Positions 55,054-64,000 of a DNA stretch of 64,000 bases are shown here, piece after piece (position 1 is the stretch's first letter; every line of letters begins with the position of its first letter). Both the position numbers and the translations under genes were made by a program. Source of the DNA: an uncultured Flavobacteriales bacterium (GTDB lineage Bacteria > Bacteroidota > Bacteroidia > Flavobacteriales_G > Salibacteraceae); the NCBI GenBank assembly GCA_913062955.1, contig CAJXZP010000015.1:1-64000 (forward strand). The letters are read 5' to 3'. The notes below the pieces were generated by a model. It searched no databases. It was not told the origin of the DNA and saw only the letters and a program-made list of their open reading frames with translations.

Positions 55054-58026
55054 TTATGGTTTAATTACGTGTTTTCGGAATAAGGTATGTTCCCCGTTAT
55101 TTACGGAAATAAAATAACTTCCTGCCGCAAAAGAATTCCATGTGATGGATTGGGAAGTGGTTTGAACAGATTCCATATTCCATATTAATTTTCCTGAAAT
55201 ATCAAAAAGTTGAATAGCACCGGAGAAACCTGCGGCATTCTGTATCGTGATTTCATTGGTGGTTTGTGTAATTATGAACTCTTGGTTGGAAATAGATTCA
55301 AACATGGAGTTTACAACACCTGTACTATCCTTAGCCGATGGTTTACCTAAACCTTTGGAGGAAGCGCCACCGGAGTTGGTCGTCAATTTATTCATGAAAA
55401 CCAATTGGAATCTTTGGGTGTATTCTGTATTGGCGGTTAAAGTAACCTCATAGTCACTTAGGCCTAAATCGTGATCTGTTCCTAACTGAAGGTCCCGTAA
55501 GTAAATTTCAAATGCGGGATTTAAATTTTTACGTAAGTAGTTAGAAAACACATGTGTTCCGGATTGGTCGGTGAATACAACCAATGGAATTACTTTGGTG
55601 TCGTTCACGGCTAAAGGTGCTACCGATTGGATCACAAATTCATCAGAGTCATTTACGGATGCAAAACGTACGTGGCCATTACCTACCAATTTATGCGCAT
55701 CGTAACCTTGATCAAAGCTATCGGTGGTCATCTTATTATACCCCACTAATATATTGTTCTTGTAATTGGATGGTGAAGCAAAACTAACCCATGCATTATG
55801 TTGTTGGGTATTGGGAGTCGTTTTGAAAAATTGAGAGTTGGTTCCTGTTCTCATGGAGTTGGTGAAAACTACGTTGGTGTTTGTACTTGCCACTACCCAA
55901 AACCCTTGCCCACTAGCTATATGCCCTTGGGGCATTTTCACAGAGTTTCCGGAATTCACCCCTCCAGAAAGGTTCCAAGAGGCATAATCAGAATGTTGAT
56001 TATATCCCCCCGTGGTATCTGCTTCATCCCAAAAATAAACGGCATCCATTATCCGATTGTTATTCTGAGCGTTTTCTGTCCAAAAACTAGCTGCGCTAAT
56101 GGCCGAAGGGTAAGGGTTTCCAATAAGGTTCCAGTCATCATCTCCCCAGTCATTTCCTCCCGGATTGATGAGGTTGGTAGTGGTTATTGGAATGGTTATC
56201 TCTCCGTTGTTAATAGTCCCGGAATAGCTTCTGGTAGAAGTACTGTTGCCGGGAGCAAAATATCCACGAGCGATGTCCATATTTCCGTCACCACTGGAGA
56301 TAACATTGTTTGCGGTAAAGGTTACGGCATTCCCATAACAAGTGGTCGAATAACCAACAGGGAAATCATGTTTCCAGGATTGTGTGGACTCTTCAAATAC
56401 AAAAATATCACACGGGTTTCCTCCAGGGAATATGGATGTAATGGCCGCAGATTCAATAGGGGATGACCATATATTATAGACAAAAGCGGAATTATTACCA
56501 ACTCTTTTTACTTGGTAAGTACCGGTTCCGGAATTGTTATTGGTGCCGGTATGCGTTTGAATAATTGAACTGCCTTCGGCTACATTAATGGTTCCATTGT
56601 TTACAATGCTCCCATTAGTCGTTAAAGAAATATCTTCCTGGAGGTTAAAGATTCCACCGATTTCAATTTCCACTTCTCGAACCACTGCGTCTTGTTGTAA
56701 GAAGAGTAAGTTACTTGCATTGCTTTTTACAAATAGTTTGTAACAAGCATCTGTGGTATTAGGCGATTCGTTTAAGCCAGAACCATTCAAATAGGTATTG
56801 CCATCCACTACAATTTGATCTTGGTACTCTAAGGTGAAATAATCACCATCTGTAAAGCTCACATTGGTAGCGGTGTAAATACCTCCTGCTAATGAAAATG
56901 GATAGGAGGTTTTTGATCCAAAAGAAGAAGAATTACTAACGATTAAATGGAAGGTAGCACAAGATTGTTTTCCAGATAAATCGAGGTCTGTAGCTGCTAC
57001 AGATACCGTGACGGTTCCTAAATCCCCTGTTTTACTCACTCTCCAAGAACTGTTTTGTCTTTCCAAATATTCGGAAGTAGTGGTGAAGCTATGGGTAGCA
57101 TTTTTGGTGTCTTCTCCCCAAAAAAGGTATTCATTGGTGGATAAACTGGATGGGGTATTCATTTGAATGATCCCTGTTCCTTGAGAATTGGTGTGTGAGG
57201 ATCCATCATTGGCACGACCAATACCCGCTACATGGTGATCAAAATTTCCGGATCCTGAATTATCTTGAGAATAGAAGTCATTGCTACCTAAAGAGATCGC
57301 GTATTTAGCGGATAAATAATTATCGATAATGATACGTTCTACCTTACTTAAAACGGTAGTGTATTTAAATACTTCCGAGATATTACCATTGAATTTGGTT
57401 CCTCCCCCGATGCCATTTCCACCAATCCATGTATTGGTAGTTCTGTATTCAATGGTATGATCGAAGGTGCTGGTGTGTACGTTGTTGAAATGGTATTTCA
57501 GTCTGTTTGATCCCGAATTAGAGATGGTGTTTAATTGAATTAACCACGAATTTACATGGGTAGAATTACTGGTGTGATTGGTACCTCCAATATAATCAGT
57601 CACGTAATTGGTTTGGTTGATTCCCATCGAGTTTCGTCCTCCATGTTGAATGATGATATCTAAATCAGGAGTAGAGCTGGCTTTATAGATAGCACAGAAG
57701 CTCATGTTTTCGTTGCTATTACCATTATAAAGGCTGATGAACTGTTGGTCTCCATTAAATGCAAAGGAAGCCATGTTATTTATTCCAGATGTTGAACTAT
57801 TAAAGGTAGGTCGTTCAGATCCCGATGCATTCAGGTCGTTTCCGTATCCCGAAAGATTGGACACGTTGGAAACATTTGCTCCGTTGGAGTAGTTTTCGTG
57901 ATTGGCATCAAACCAAAATCGTAAGTTGGAAGTTCCATCTGTAGAACCAATTCCGCCAGGACCTGTTTGTGACATCCCAATGGATGAAATTAATAAAGAT
58001 GAAATGAGGAGTAGTTTAGTTTTCAT
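55054..58026 (-). CDS. LamG-like T9SS cargo protein, paralogue family member 3
   Basis: A 990-residue secreted protein. The signal peptide ends near GMSQ and the mature protein starts TGPGGIGS. A LamG-like domain follows at about 30-245 (LRFWFDANHENYSNGANV, ASFAFNGDQQFISLYNG, DNYLSAKYAISLG), then VAGIGRANDGSSHTNSQG and the shared C-terminal module. It ends in a type-A T9SS sorting domain (LFDISGKLIW...AAGSYFISV). The LamG domain is clearly diverged from the neighbour at 51800, while the middle of the C-terminal module is identical to it at DNA level. A perfect TAGTTTTG -7 element is about 50 bp upstream. Function: probable surface binding protein. Confidence 0.87.
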   Translation of the reverse strand: MKTKLLLISSLLISSIGMSQTGPGGIGSTDGTSNLRFWFDANHENYSNGANVSNVSNLSGYGNDLNASGSERPTFNSSTSGINNMASFAFNGDQQFISLYNGNSNENMSFCAIYKASSTPDLDIIIQHGGRNSMGINQTNYVTDYIGGTNHTSNSTHVNSWLIQLNTISNSGSNRLKYHFNNVHTSTFDHTIEYRTTNTWIGGNGIGGGTKFNGNISEVFKYTTVLSKVERIIIDNYLSAKYAISLGSNDFYSQDNSGSGNFDHHVAGIGRANDGSSHTNSQGTGIIQMNTPSSLSTNEYLFWGEDTKNATHSFTTTSEYLERQNSSWRVSKTGDLGTVTVSVAATDLDLSGKQSCATFHLIVSNSSSFGSKTSYPFSLAGGIYTATNVSFTDGDYFTLEYQDQIVVDGNTYLNGSGLNESPNTTDACYKLFVKSNASNLLFLQQDAVVREVEIEIGGIFNLQEDISLTTNGSIVNNGTINVAEGSSIIQTHTGTNNNSGTGTYQVKRVGNNSAFVYNIWSSPIESAAITSIFPGGNPCDIFVFEESTQSWKHDFPVGYSTTCYGNAVTFTANNVISSGDGNMDIARGYFAPGNSTSTRSYSGTINNGEITIPITTTNLINPGGNDWGDDDWNLIGNPYPSAISAASFWTENAQNNNRIMDAVYFWDEADTTGGYNQHSDYASWNLSGGVNSGNSVKMPQGHIASGQGFWVVASTNTNVVFTNSMRTGTNSQFFKTTPNTQQHNAWVSFASPSNYKNNILVGYNKMTTDSFDQGYDAHKLVGNGHVRFASVNDSDEFVIQSVAPLAVNDTKVIPLVVFTDQSGTHVFSNYLRKNLNPAFEIYLRDLQLGTDHDLGLSDYEVTLTANTEYTQRFQLVFMNKLTTNSGGASSKGLGKPSAKDSTGVVNSMFESISNQEFIITQTTNEITIQNAAGFSGAIQLFDISGKLIWNMESVQTTSQSITWNSFAAGSYFISVNNGEHTLFRKHVIKP
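55427..56430 (-). repeat. Direct repeat copy 2, apparently identical to 52176-53179
   Basis: This is the second copy of the 1.0-kb tract, offset by 3251 bp. The encoded protein segment from YNIWSSPIES to TAN (about 330 residues) is the same in both genes. Confidence 0.85.
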
Positions 58027-58075
58027 AGTATGTGGTTTTTCGTTCTAAATCATGCGTGGACATAATGTTAGAACT

Positions 58076-58083
58076 CAAAACTA
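58076..58083 (-). promoter_or_regulatory. -7 promoter element of the gene at 55054
   Basis: The minus strand reads TAGTTTTG, a perfect TAnnTTTG match about 50 bp before the ATG. The -33 element is not clear. Confidence 0.45.
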
Positions 58084-58437
58084 TACAATCAATCTCGGTT
58101 GTTTTACTATTTAACGTATATTGAAAATGACTGACTGTATGGTCATTACAATGGGTTTGTTTGCGTAAATAATGCAAGTAAATGACATTTTAATTAATGG
58201 GTGAAAACGGGTTCAATTCGTTCTGGGTTTTTTCTAAGGGATTTGGTTTATTCAAATAAGGCTTGGTCTTATTTGAGTAAAGAGATGGTTAATTCCGTTA
58301 CTTGCGTTTGGAAGGTGTTCTGTAATGCTGGTTATAGAGAGGTGGAATGATTCTAAAAATGGAGGAAGGTTGGGATTATTATAAGTGACCTAACGGGTAG
58401 ATTAGAGTTCTCATTCCACGAGGATTAAAAATTATCC

Positions 58438-58472
58438 AAAAAAAATAGGACGATAGTATTAACGCCCTATTC
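58438..58472 (-). terminator. Terminator of the gene at 58487
   Basis: On the minus strand AATAGGGCG pairs with CGTCCTATT (one G-T wobble) around a 10-nt loop and is followed by eight T residues. Confidence 0.8.
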
Positions 58473-58486
58473 TTAGCTTATTATTA

Positions 58487-61400
58487 TTATTTAACAAACT
58501 GCTTGTTGTATAGTATGGTATGGTCATTTGTAATCGAAAGGAAATAAGTTCCTTGGGCAATACCATTTAAATTTATGGTTTGCGATAAGGAGTTCTCAAT
58601 TCCAAAGTGTGCATACACTTGTTTTCCGGAAATGTCTATTATTTGAATATTTCCCGTAAACCCATTTTCGTTAGTAATTTTTATAATTCCGTCTTCTTGA
58701 ATGAAAAGAAAATCAGGGTTGGTTATTGAAGCAGTAATGGATGTCGTTAGACCTGTTGTATCGGGAGGATTTATGCCATCTTTTCCTCCATGTCCATTAT
58801 CCTTAATGTCCAATTCGTTTACAAATACCAATTGGAACCTTTGATCATAGGTAGTGTTAGCCAATAAAGAAACATCATATGCTCCAGTAGATAAATCGTA
58901 ATCGGTGCCCAGAACTAAATCACGCAGGTAAATCTTAAGGCTTCCTGGTATTTGTTTCTTTTTGTAATTCGTAAAACTATGGATACCCGATTCATCCGTG
59001 AAAACGGTAATAGGTATGATTTTGGTTTCGTTTATAGTAAATGGCGCCATAGACTGAATGACGAATTCGTCTTGATTCATTACCGAAGCAAATCTTACAT
59101 GCCCATTTCCAATCAATTTATGGGCGTCATATCCTTCATCTATACCATCGGTGGAATGGGAATTATAACCAATTAAAATATTGTTCTTATAGTTGGATGG
59201 AGAAGAGAATCTGAACCACGCATTGTGTTGATCATTTTGCCCTTTTTTAAAGAATTGGTCATTTGAGGTGACCCGCATATTGTTCGTAAATGCGATATTA
59301 CTCGTATTGCTTGCCACAACCCAAAAACCTTGACCACTGGCTATATTTCCAAGCGGTTCTTTAGTTGAGTTTCCTGACTCTACCCCACCACTTAAGTTCC
59401 AGGAGGCGTAGTCGGAGGTCGAGTTGTACCCACCATTGGTATCTGCTTCATCCCAAAAGTAGAGTGCATCGGTAATTCTTTGATTTAAGACAGCATTTTC
59501 TTTCCAAAAGGAATCGGCACTTAAACCGCTGGGATAAGGGTTTCCAACTAAATTCCAGTCGTCATCCGCCCAATCCGTTCCCCCGGGGTTTCCTAGGGTA
59601 GTGGTGACTACGGCTGTTGAATAATCTCCATTATTTACCTGTCCGGAGTATATTCTGGCAGCGGAAAGATTTCCTGGAATGAAATAACCCCTTGTGACAT
59701 CCATTAAACCATCTCCACCAACTAAAATACTGTTCACGGAATAGGTGACTGGATTTCCATTACATGTGGTTGAAAAACCAGCGTTAAAATCTGCTTTCCA
59801 GCTTTGTGTAAGTTCTTCGAAAGCCCACATATCACAAGGATTAGCATCGTTAAACACAGTTGTCAAACCTGCGTTTTGAATGGGAGAGGACCAAATGTTG
59901 TAAATATATGAATTGGTGTTACCGCTTCGAGTAATCTCGTATGTGCCGGAACCTGAGTTTGAATTTACTCCGGTGGTGAGTTGCACTAACGAGGCGTTTT
60001 CATCCACAGAAATAGTTCCATTGTTGATGATATCTCCCGTTACTTGGAGAAATTTATCGGTAGCTACAGAAAACGTGGCATTTGCTTGAACTTCGATTTC
60101 TCGAACGTTTGCATTTTCAGTAATATTGTAACTGAAATTCGCCCCAGCTACCACAAGTAGTTTGTAGCACTCGTCAGATGTGTTTGGAGCATTACTAATT
60201 CCTGACCCTCCAATAAACCCGGTTTGACTAATCACAATTAGGTCTTGATATTCGAAAGAAAAATAGTCGCCATCATTAAAAACCACATTGTCGGCTGAAT
60301 AAACTCCGTCAAGTAAGGATAAGGAATATTCCGTTTTGGTAGTGAAGTTTGAACTTGAAGAAACGATCAGATATAGTGCCGCACAAGTTTGTTTTTCCGA
60401 GATATCGATATCCGAAGCTTCCACGGAAAGAGTAACACTTCCAACATTGTTTCTATGGCTCACTCTCCATTGCGTATTTAGTCGTTCTTTGTAGTCGGTG
60501 GTGGTTGAAAATGAATAATCAGAGTTCATTTGATTTTCGCCCCAAAATAAAAAATCATCATTATTTAAACTAGATGGATTTTTTATTTGAACGATTCCAG
60601 TTCCTTTGGAGCTCGAATGAGAAGACCCATCTGTAGCCTTTCCAATACCGGCTACTTTGTGATCAAAGTTACCGGACCCTGAATTGTCACGGTTAAAGTA
60701 GTCATATAAGGAAAGGCTATAATTATATTTTGCAGCCAAATAGTTTTGGACAATAATAGTTTCCACGGTGGATAGAACTTCATCAAACATTATGATTTCA
60801 CCTATTTCACCGTAAAAGTAATAGTCTGGAGTTGATTCATTTTTACCCGCTCCAACCCGAATTGGTTTAGAGGTGTTTCTGGTCATGGATGAGTTAGAAC
60901 TGGAAGATCCATTATTACTGGAATTAATTAGTTTGGAATTTGTTGATTCATCAAACTGAAACATAATTCCAGCCCAACTATTTGTTGTCGAAGCTGTTCT
61001 TGGGTTATTGTGCCAGGAGCTGGTTGTGTTTCCTGTCCAAAATTGCCATTCGTTACTGGATGGGCTAGCATAAAGAATGTAACCGTGGGTGGCGGTCCCG
61101 CTTGGGTCATCTCTGTTGGAAATTAAGCATTTATAATTACCGTTTGATTTAGATTTACTGGCCGTAAACATGGTAAGTGAAGTAGGGGATAAATCGGCAC
61201 TGTACGGTCTTTCAAAGTAGTTTGAATTCCCATTAAAGTTGAAAGTCGGATATCCGTTTGTACCGGAGCTTAAATAAGAGGCCCCATTTCCGGAAGTGAA
61301 ATTATTTCCATTCCCTGAGACATCTGACCAATTTGTAATGGTTAATCCATTATTTGATGCAACCGTGTTTGCATCCAACCACAACTTTAAAGTGGAAGCA

Positions 61401-62011
61401 CCATTTTGGGAACCGATACCTCCAGGACCGGTTGGTGGGTGTTCTGCTACAGGTAATGTTCCGTAAATTTTTACATTATCTAGCGCAAACCAATAATCAT
61501 ACGAACCTTTGTAAAAGAAACGAACTTTTGTATTGGTACTATAATTTGCTGCAGATGTAATGTCTATGGAGATATGATTTGCATTTGGGTAGTTATCATC
61601 TCCAATAGTATAGGTGGTTACGTTTGACCAGGAGGATCCATTATACACTTGAATTTTACAGAATTCAGGTCCATCATAATCTCGATATTGATAATCATAT
61701 TCAAGGGTAAGGGAGGTGTAGGTACTCGCATCAAAACCAGGGGTTGTTAATCTTGATTTTTGGGAACTACCGTTTCCATGACCATCGCTATCCAAGATGG
61801 CGAAATTGCCAGAAAAATTACCTGCTGTGATTCCTCGACTCTGAGGATCGTTAAATTCCCATTTCCCATTGGTTCCTGAAGCTTCGGTGTTGTTCCATCC
61901 CGTAGGTTGACCACTCGAGAAGTTTTCATCAAAAATGACCGTTTGTGCGTGGGTATTTATGACGATCAAAGAGAACAAAAGGAAAATTACATGGTGGAAT
62001 GTGGTTTTCAT
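58487..62011 (-). CDS. Jelly-roll plus LamG-like T9SS cargo protein, paralogue family member 4
   Basis: A 1174-residue secreted protein with a signal peptide (VIFLLFSLIVINTHAQ). Residues 24-185 form a beta jelly-roll like MAM or choice-of-anchor domains (DENFSSGQPTGWNNTEASGT, SLTLEYDYQYRDYDG, FALDNVKIYG) that the neighbouring paralogues lack. PTGPGGIGS then starts a LamG-like domain at about 193-430 (NYLAAKYNYSLS). VAGIGKATDGSSHSSSKG follows, then the shared C-terminal module and a type-A T9SS tail (IIDISGKQVYAHFG...GTYFLSI). It is most similar at its C-terminal half to the gene at 62235. Probable adhesin or glycan-binding surface protein. Confidence 0.87.
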   Translation of the reverse strand: MKTTFHHVIFLLFSLIVINTHAQTVIFDENFSSGQPTGWNNTEASGTNGKWEFNDPQSRGITAGNFSGNFAILDSDGHGNGSSQKSRLTTPGFDASTYTSLTLEYDYQYRDYDGPEFCKIQVYNGSSWSNVTTYTIGDDNYPNANHISIDITSAANYSTNTKVRFFYKGSYDYWFALDNVKIYGTLPVAEHPPTGPGGIGSQNGASTLKLWLDANTVASNNGLTITNWSDVSGNGNNFTSGNGASYLSSGTNGYPTFNFNGNSNYFERPYSADLSPTSLTMFTASKSKSNGNYKCLISNRDDPSGTATHGYILYASPSSNEWQFWTGNTTSSWHNNPRTASTTNSWAGIMFQFDESTNSKLINSSNNGSSSSNSSMTRNTSKPIRVGAGKNESTPDYYFYGEIGEIIMFDEVLSTVETIIVQNYLAAKYNYSLSLYDYFNRDNSGSGNFDHKVAGIGKATDGSSHSSSKGTGIVQIKNPSSLNNDDFLFWGENQMNSDYSFSTTTDYKERLNTQWRVSHRNNVGSVTLSVEASDIDISEKQTCAALYLIVSSSSNFTTKTEYSLSLLDGVYSADNVVFNDGDYFSFEYQDLIVISQTGFIGGSGISNAPNTSDECYKLLVVAGANFSYNITENANVREIEVQANATFSVATDKFLQVTGDIINNGTISVDENASLVQLTTGVNSNSGSGTYEITRSGNTNSYIYNIWSSPIQNAGLTTVFNDANPCDMWAFEELTQSWKADFNAGFSTTCNGNPVTYSVNSILVGGDGLMDVTRGYFIPGNLSAARIYSGQVNNGDYSTAVVTTTLGNPGGTDWADDDWNLVGNPYPSGLSADSFWKENAVLNQRITDALYFWDEADTNGGYNSTSDYASWNLSGGVESGNSTKEPLGNIASGQGFWVVASNTSNIAFTNNMRVTSNDQFFKKGQNDQHNAWFRFSSPSNYKNNILIGYNSHSTDGIDEGYDAHKLIGNGHVRFASVMNQDEFVIQSMAPFTINETKIIPITVFTDESGIHSFTNYKKKQIPGSLKIYLRDLVLGTDYDLSTGAYDVSLLANTTYDQRFQLVFVNELDIKDNGHGGKDGINPPDTTGLTTSITASITNPDFLFIQEDGIIKITNENGFTGNIQIIDISGKQVYAHFGIENSLSQTINLNGIAQGTYFLSITNDHTILYNKQFVK

Positions 62012-62062
62012 GATTTGTGTGTAGTAGGTGTACTATTAACTGTGATTTTCACAATATTAGAT

Positions 62063-62070
62063 GCAAAGTA
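62063..62070 (-). promoter_or_regulatory. Possible -7 element of the gene at 58487
   Basis: The minus strand reads TACTTTGC, one mismatch from TAnnTTTG, about 50 bp before the ATG. This is weak evidence. Confidence 0.3.
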
Positions 62071-62185
62071 GAACCTAAAAAATGGGTAGGAAAGTTATTC
62101 CGCAATAATGAAAAAGGTTGGAGTTATGACGAAAGACCTAGGGTGAATAGGTCTCCAAATTAGGGGGAGTGGATTGTTTTCAATG

Positions 62186-62218
62186 AAAAAGGGTCGTTAT
62201 ATAACGACCCTTTTTTTT
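62186..62218 (-). terminator. Terminator of the gene at 62235
   Basis: A perfect 10+10 palindrome GGGTCGTTAT/ATAACGACCC (62191-62210), which folds with a short loop, has an A-tract on one side and T-tract on the other. It lies just past the stop codon. Confidence 0.88.
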
Positions 62219-62234
62219 AATCAGTCAATGGTTG

Positions 62235-64000
62235 TTATTTGACAAATTTCTTGCTGTATATGATGGTATGGCCATTTGTGATCGAAAGGAAATAAGTTCC
62301 TTGGGCAATACCATTTAAATTTATGGTTTGCGATAAAGAATTCTCAATTCCAAAGTGTGCATACACTTGCTTCCCAGTAATGTCTATTATTTGAATATTT
62401 CCCGTAAACCCATTTTCGTTGGTGATTTTTAAAATGCTGGATTCCTGTGTAAAGATAAAACCAGGGTCAGCAATTGAAGCAGTATTGGAAGTCGTTAGAT
62501 CTGTTGTGTCGGGAGGATTTATGCCATCTTTCCCTCCATTTCCATTATCTTTAATATCCAATTCATTTACAAATACCAATTGGAACCTTTGATCATAGGT
62601 GGTATTAGCCACTAAAGAAACATCATATGGTCCGGTGGATAAATCGTGATCTGTGACCAGATCTAAATCACGCAGGTAAATCTTAAGGTTTCCTGGTATT
62701 TGTTTCTTTTTGTAATTCGTAAAACGATGAATACCCGATTCATCCGAGAAAACGGTAATGGGTATGATTTTGGTTTCGTTTATAGTAAACGGAGCCATAG
62801 ATTGAATAACGAACTCATCTTGATTCATTACCGAGGCAAATCTTACATGACCATTTCCAACCAATTTATGCGCATCATATCCTTCATCAATACCATCCGT
62901 GGAGTGGGAATTGTAACCAATTAAAATATTGTTCTTATAGTTGGATGGAGAGGAGAATCTGAACCACGCATTGTGTTGATCATTTTGTTCTTTTTTAAAG
63001 AATTGATCATTTGCTGTAACTCGCATGTTGTTTTTAAATGCGATATTAGTTGTGTTATTAGCCACTACCCAAAAACCTTGTCCACTGGCAATATTACCAA
63101 GAGGTTCTCTATCCGAGTTTCCCGATTCTACACCTCCACTTAAGTTCCAGGAAGCGTAGTCAGAGGTAGAGTTATATCCTCCATTTGTATCTGCTTCATC
63201 CCAAAAGTAAAGTGCATCCGTAATTCTTTGATTTAAGACGGCATTTTCTTTCCAGAATGAATCGGCACTTAAACCACTGGGATAAGGGTTCCCAACTAAA
63301 TTCCAGTCGTCATCCGCCCAATCCGTTCCTCCGGGGTTTCCAAGGGTGGTAGTTACAATGGCTGTTGAATAATCGCCATTATTTACCTGTCCGGAGTATA
63401 TTCTGGCAGCGGATAGGTTTCCTGGAATGAAATATCCCCTCGTGACATCCATTACACCATCTCCACCCACTAAAATACTGTTCACCGAAAAGGTGACTGG
63501 ATTTCCATTACATGTGGTTGAAAAACCTGCGGTAAAGTCATGTCTCCAATTTTGTATAGATGCTTCGAAGGCCCATATATCACATGGATTTGCATCGTAA
63601 AAAACCGTGGTTAAATTAGAGCTTTGGATGGGCGAAGACCAAATGTTATAGACATATGAATTTGAGTTTCCACTACGAGTAATTCTATAGGATCCGGAAC
63701 CTGAATTAGAGTTGGTACCTGTTGATTTTTGAACCAAAGAGGCGTTCTCATCTAGTGTAATAGATCCGTTATTAATGACGTTTCCAGTAACGACTAAAAA
63801 TTTATCGGTTGCAATAGAGAATTGCCCCCCTGATTGTACTTCGATTTCTCGAACATTCGCATTTTCGATAATATTGAAATTAAAGTTAGCCGTAGTGGTA
63901 ATGAGTAGTTTATAACATTCATCCCCCGTACTCGGGGCGCCAGCTGTACCACTTCCGCCTGTATACCCATTCTGATCAATGGCTATAACATCTTGATACT
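62235..64000 (-). CDS. T9SS cargo protein, paralogue family member 5 (N-terminus beyond the window)
   Basis: The frame stays open to the right window edge, about 588 codons, so the N-terminal part is missing. The first visible residues (YQDVIAIDQNGYTGGSGTAG) align with the same region of the gene at 58487. The whole shared C-terminal module is present: YVYNIWSSPIQS, NPYPSGLSADSFW, DALYFWDEADTNGG, FRFSSPSNYKNNILIGYN. The type-A T9SS tail (IIDITGKQVYAHFG...GTYFLSITN) is nearly the same as in that neighbour. By analogy the missing part should hold a signal peptide and a LamG-like domain, which is inference. Confidence 0.9.
   Translation of the reverse strand, partial: YQDVIAIDQNGYTGGSGTAGAPSTGDECYKLLITTTANFNFNIIENANVREIEVQSGGQFSIATDKFLVVTGNVINNGSITLDENASLVQKSTGTNSNSGSGSYRITRSGNSNSYVYNIWSSPIQSSNLTTVFYDANPCDIWAFEASIQNWRHDFTAGFSTTCNGNPVTFSVNSILVGGDGVMDVTRGYFIPGNLSAARIYSGQVNNGDYSTAIVTTTLGNPGGTDWADDDWNLVGNPYPSGLSADSFWKENAVLNQRITDALYFWDEADTNGGYNSTSDYASWNLSGGVESGNSDREPLGNIASGQGFWVVANNTTNIAFKNNMRVTANDQFFKKEQNDQHNAWFRFSSPSNYKNNILIGYNSHSTDGIDEGYDAHKLVGNGHVRFASVMNQDEFVIQSMAPFTINETKIIPITVFSDESGIHRFTNYKKKQIPGNLKIYLRDLDLVTDHDLSTGPYDVSLVANTTYDQRFQLVFVNELDIKDNGNGGKDGINPPDTTDLTTSNTASIADPGFIFTQESSILKITNENGFTGNIQIIDITGKQVYAHFGIENSLSQTINLNGIAQGTYFLSITNGHTIIYSKKFVK

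Larger units (their letters stand above)
58027..58486. other. Intergenic region with promoter and terminator only
   Basis: The 460-bp gap between two minus-strand cargo genes holds a -7 element near 58080 for the gene at 55054 and a terminator near 58455 for the gene at 58487. I see no coding frame. Confidence 0.6.

Noticed and set aside
52547-56466. Two plus-strand open frames of 222 codons, nearly identical to each other, opposite the cargo genes
   Set aside because: They are identical because the underlying 1.0-kb DNA tract is duplicated. The strongly supported coding frame is the minus strand.
1-64000. tRNA, rRNA, riboswitch, prophage or insertion sequence
   Set aside because: I looked in the gaps on both strands and saw no cloverleaf, conserved aptamer, integrase, transposase or terminal inverted repeat. 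A covariance-model search would be needed to exclude small RNAs.

Overview
The window reads as chromosomal DNA of a Bacteroidota bacterium, most likely Flavobacteriales-like. The evidence is AT-rich codon use, lipoproteins with SSC/SAC lipoboxes, start sites without Shine-Dalgarno sequences, several TAnnTTTG -7 promoter elements, and many very large secreted proteins ending in type IX secretion (T9SS) sorting domains of type A and type B. I see no tRNA, rRNA, CRISPR, prophage or insertion sequence. The species cannot be named from the sequence alone.

Left part (1-27.2 kb), mostly housekeeping and envelope genes. A partial lipoprotein is followed by thyA-folA, a DUF3298 lipoprotein and a CNT nucleoside transporter. 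A DPM1-like glycosyltransferase overlaps a GT-C membrane glycosyltransferase. Then come kdsA (Kdo-8-phosphate synthase) and, 35 bp downstream, an unusual fusion of a transaldolase/FSA-like aldolase with KdsD-type CBS domains. Two more GT-C membrane proteins follow; the second has a broken 5' end. Next are an orphan biotin-carrier protein, an M1 aminopeptidase lipoprotein, a DUF805 protein with a decayed second copy, a KdsC-like HAD phosphatase, a cystathionine beta-synthase/cysteine synthase, a DUF3817 protein, a LolC/E-like permease and a NamZ-type muramidase. A co-directional iron-type cluster (DUF4856 lipoprotein, imelysin lipoprotein, TonB-dependent receptor, fatty acid hydroxylase) ends this part.

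Middle part (27.2-41 kb). Two diverged paralogues of unknown function lie next to a 1456-residue PKD-repeat protein with a type-B T9SS tail. A signalling block follows: a PAS-only protein, a REC-histidine kinase, and a large PAS/GAF hybrid histidine kinase.

Right part (41-64 kb). Five consecutive minus-strand genes encode T9SS cargo proteins that share a C-terminal module of about 500-550 residues. The first is a 3472-residue protein built from eight long tandem repeats. The other four (the last truncated by the window edge) carry LamG-like/DUF8202-like or jelly-roll N-terminal modules where these are visible. Two neighbours share an apparently identical tract of about 1.0 kb, which points to recent gene conversion or duplication.

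The most interesting item is the aldolase-CBS fusion beside kdsA. Its CBS pair carries the GIFTDGDLRR signature typical of arabinose-5-phosphate isomerase (KdsD), but the SIS isomerase domain is replaced by an aldolase with three altered active-site positions. This suggests, by inference only, an alternative way to make or control arabinose-5-phosphate for Kdo synthesis.
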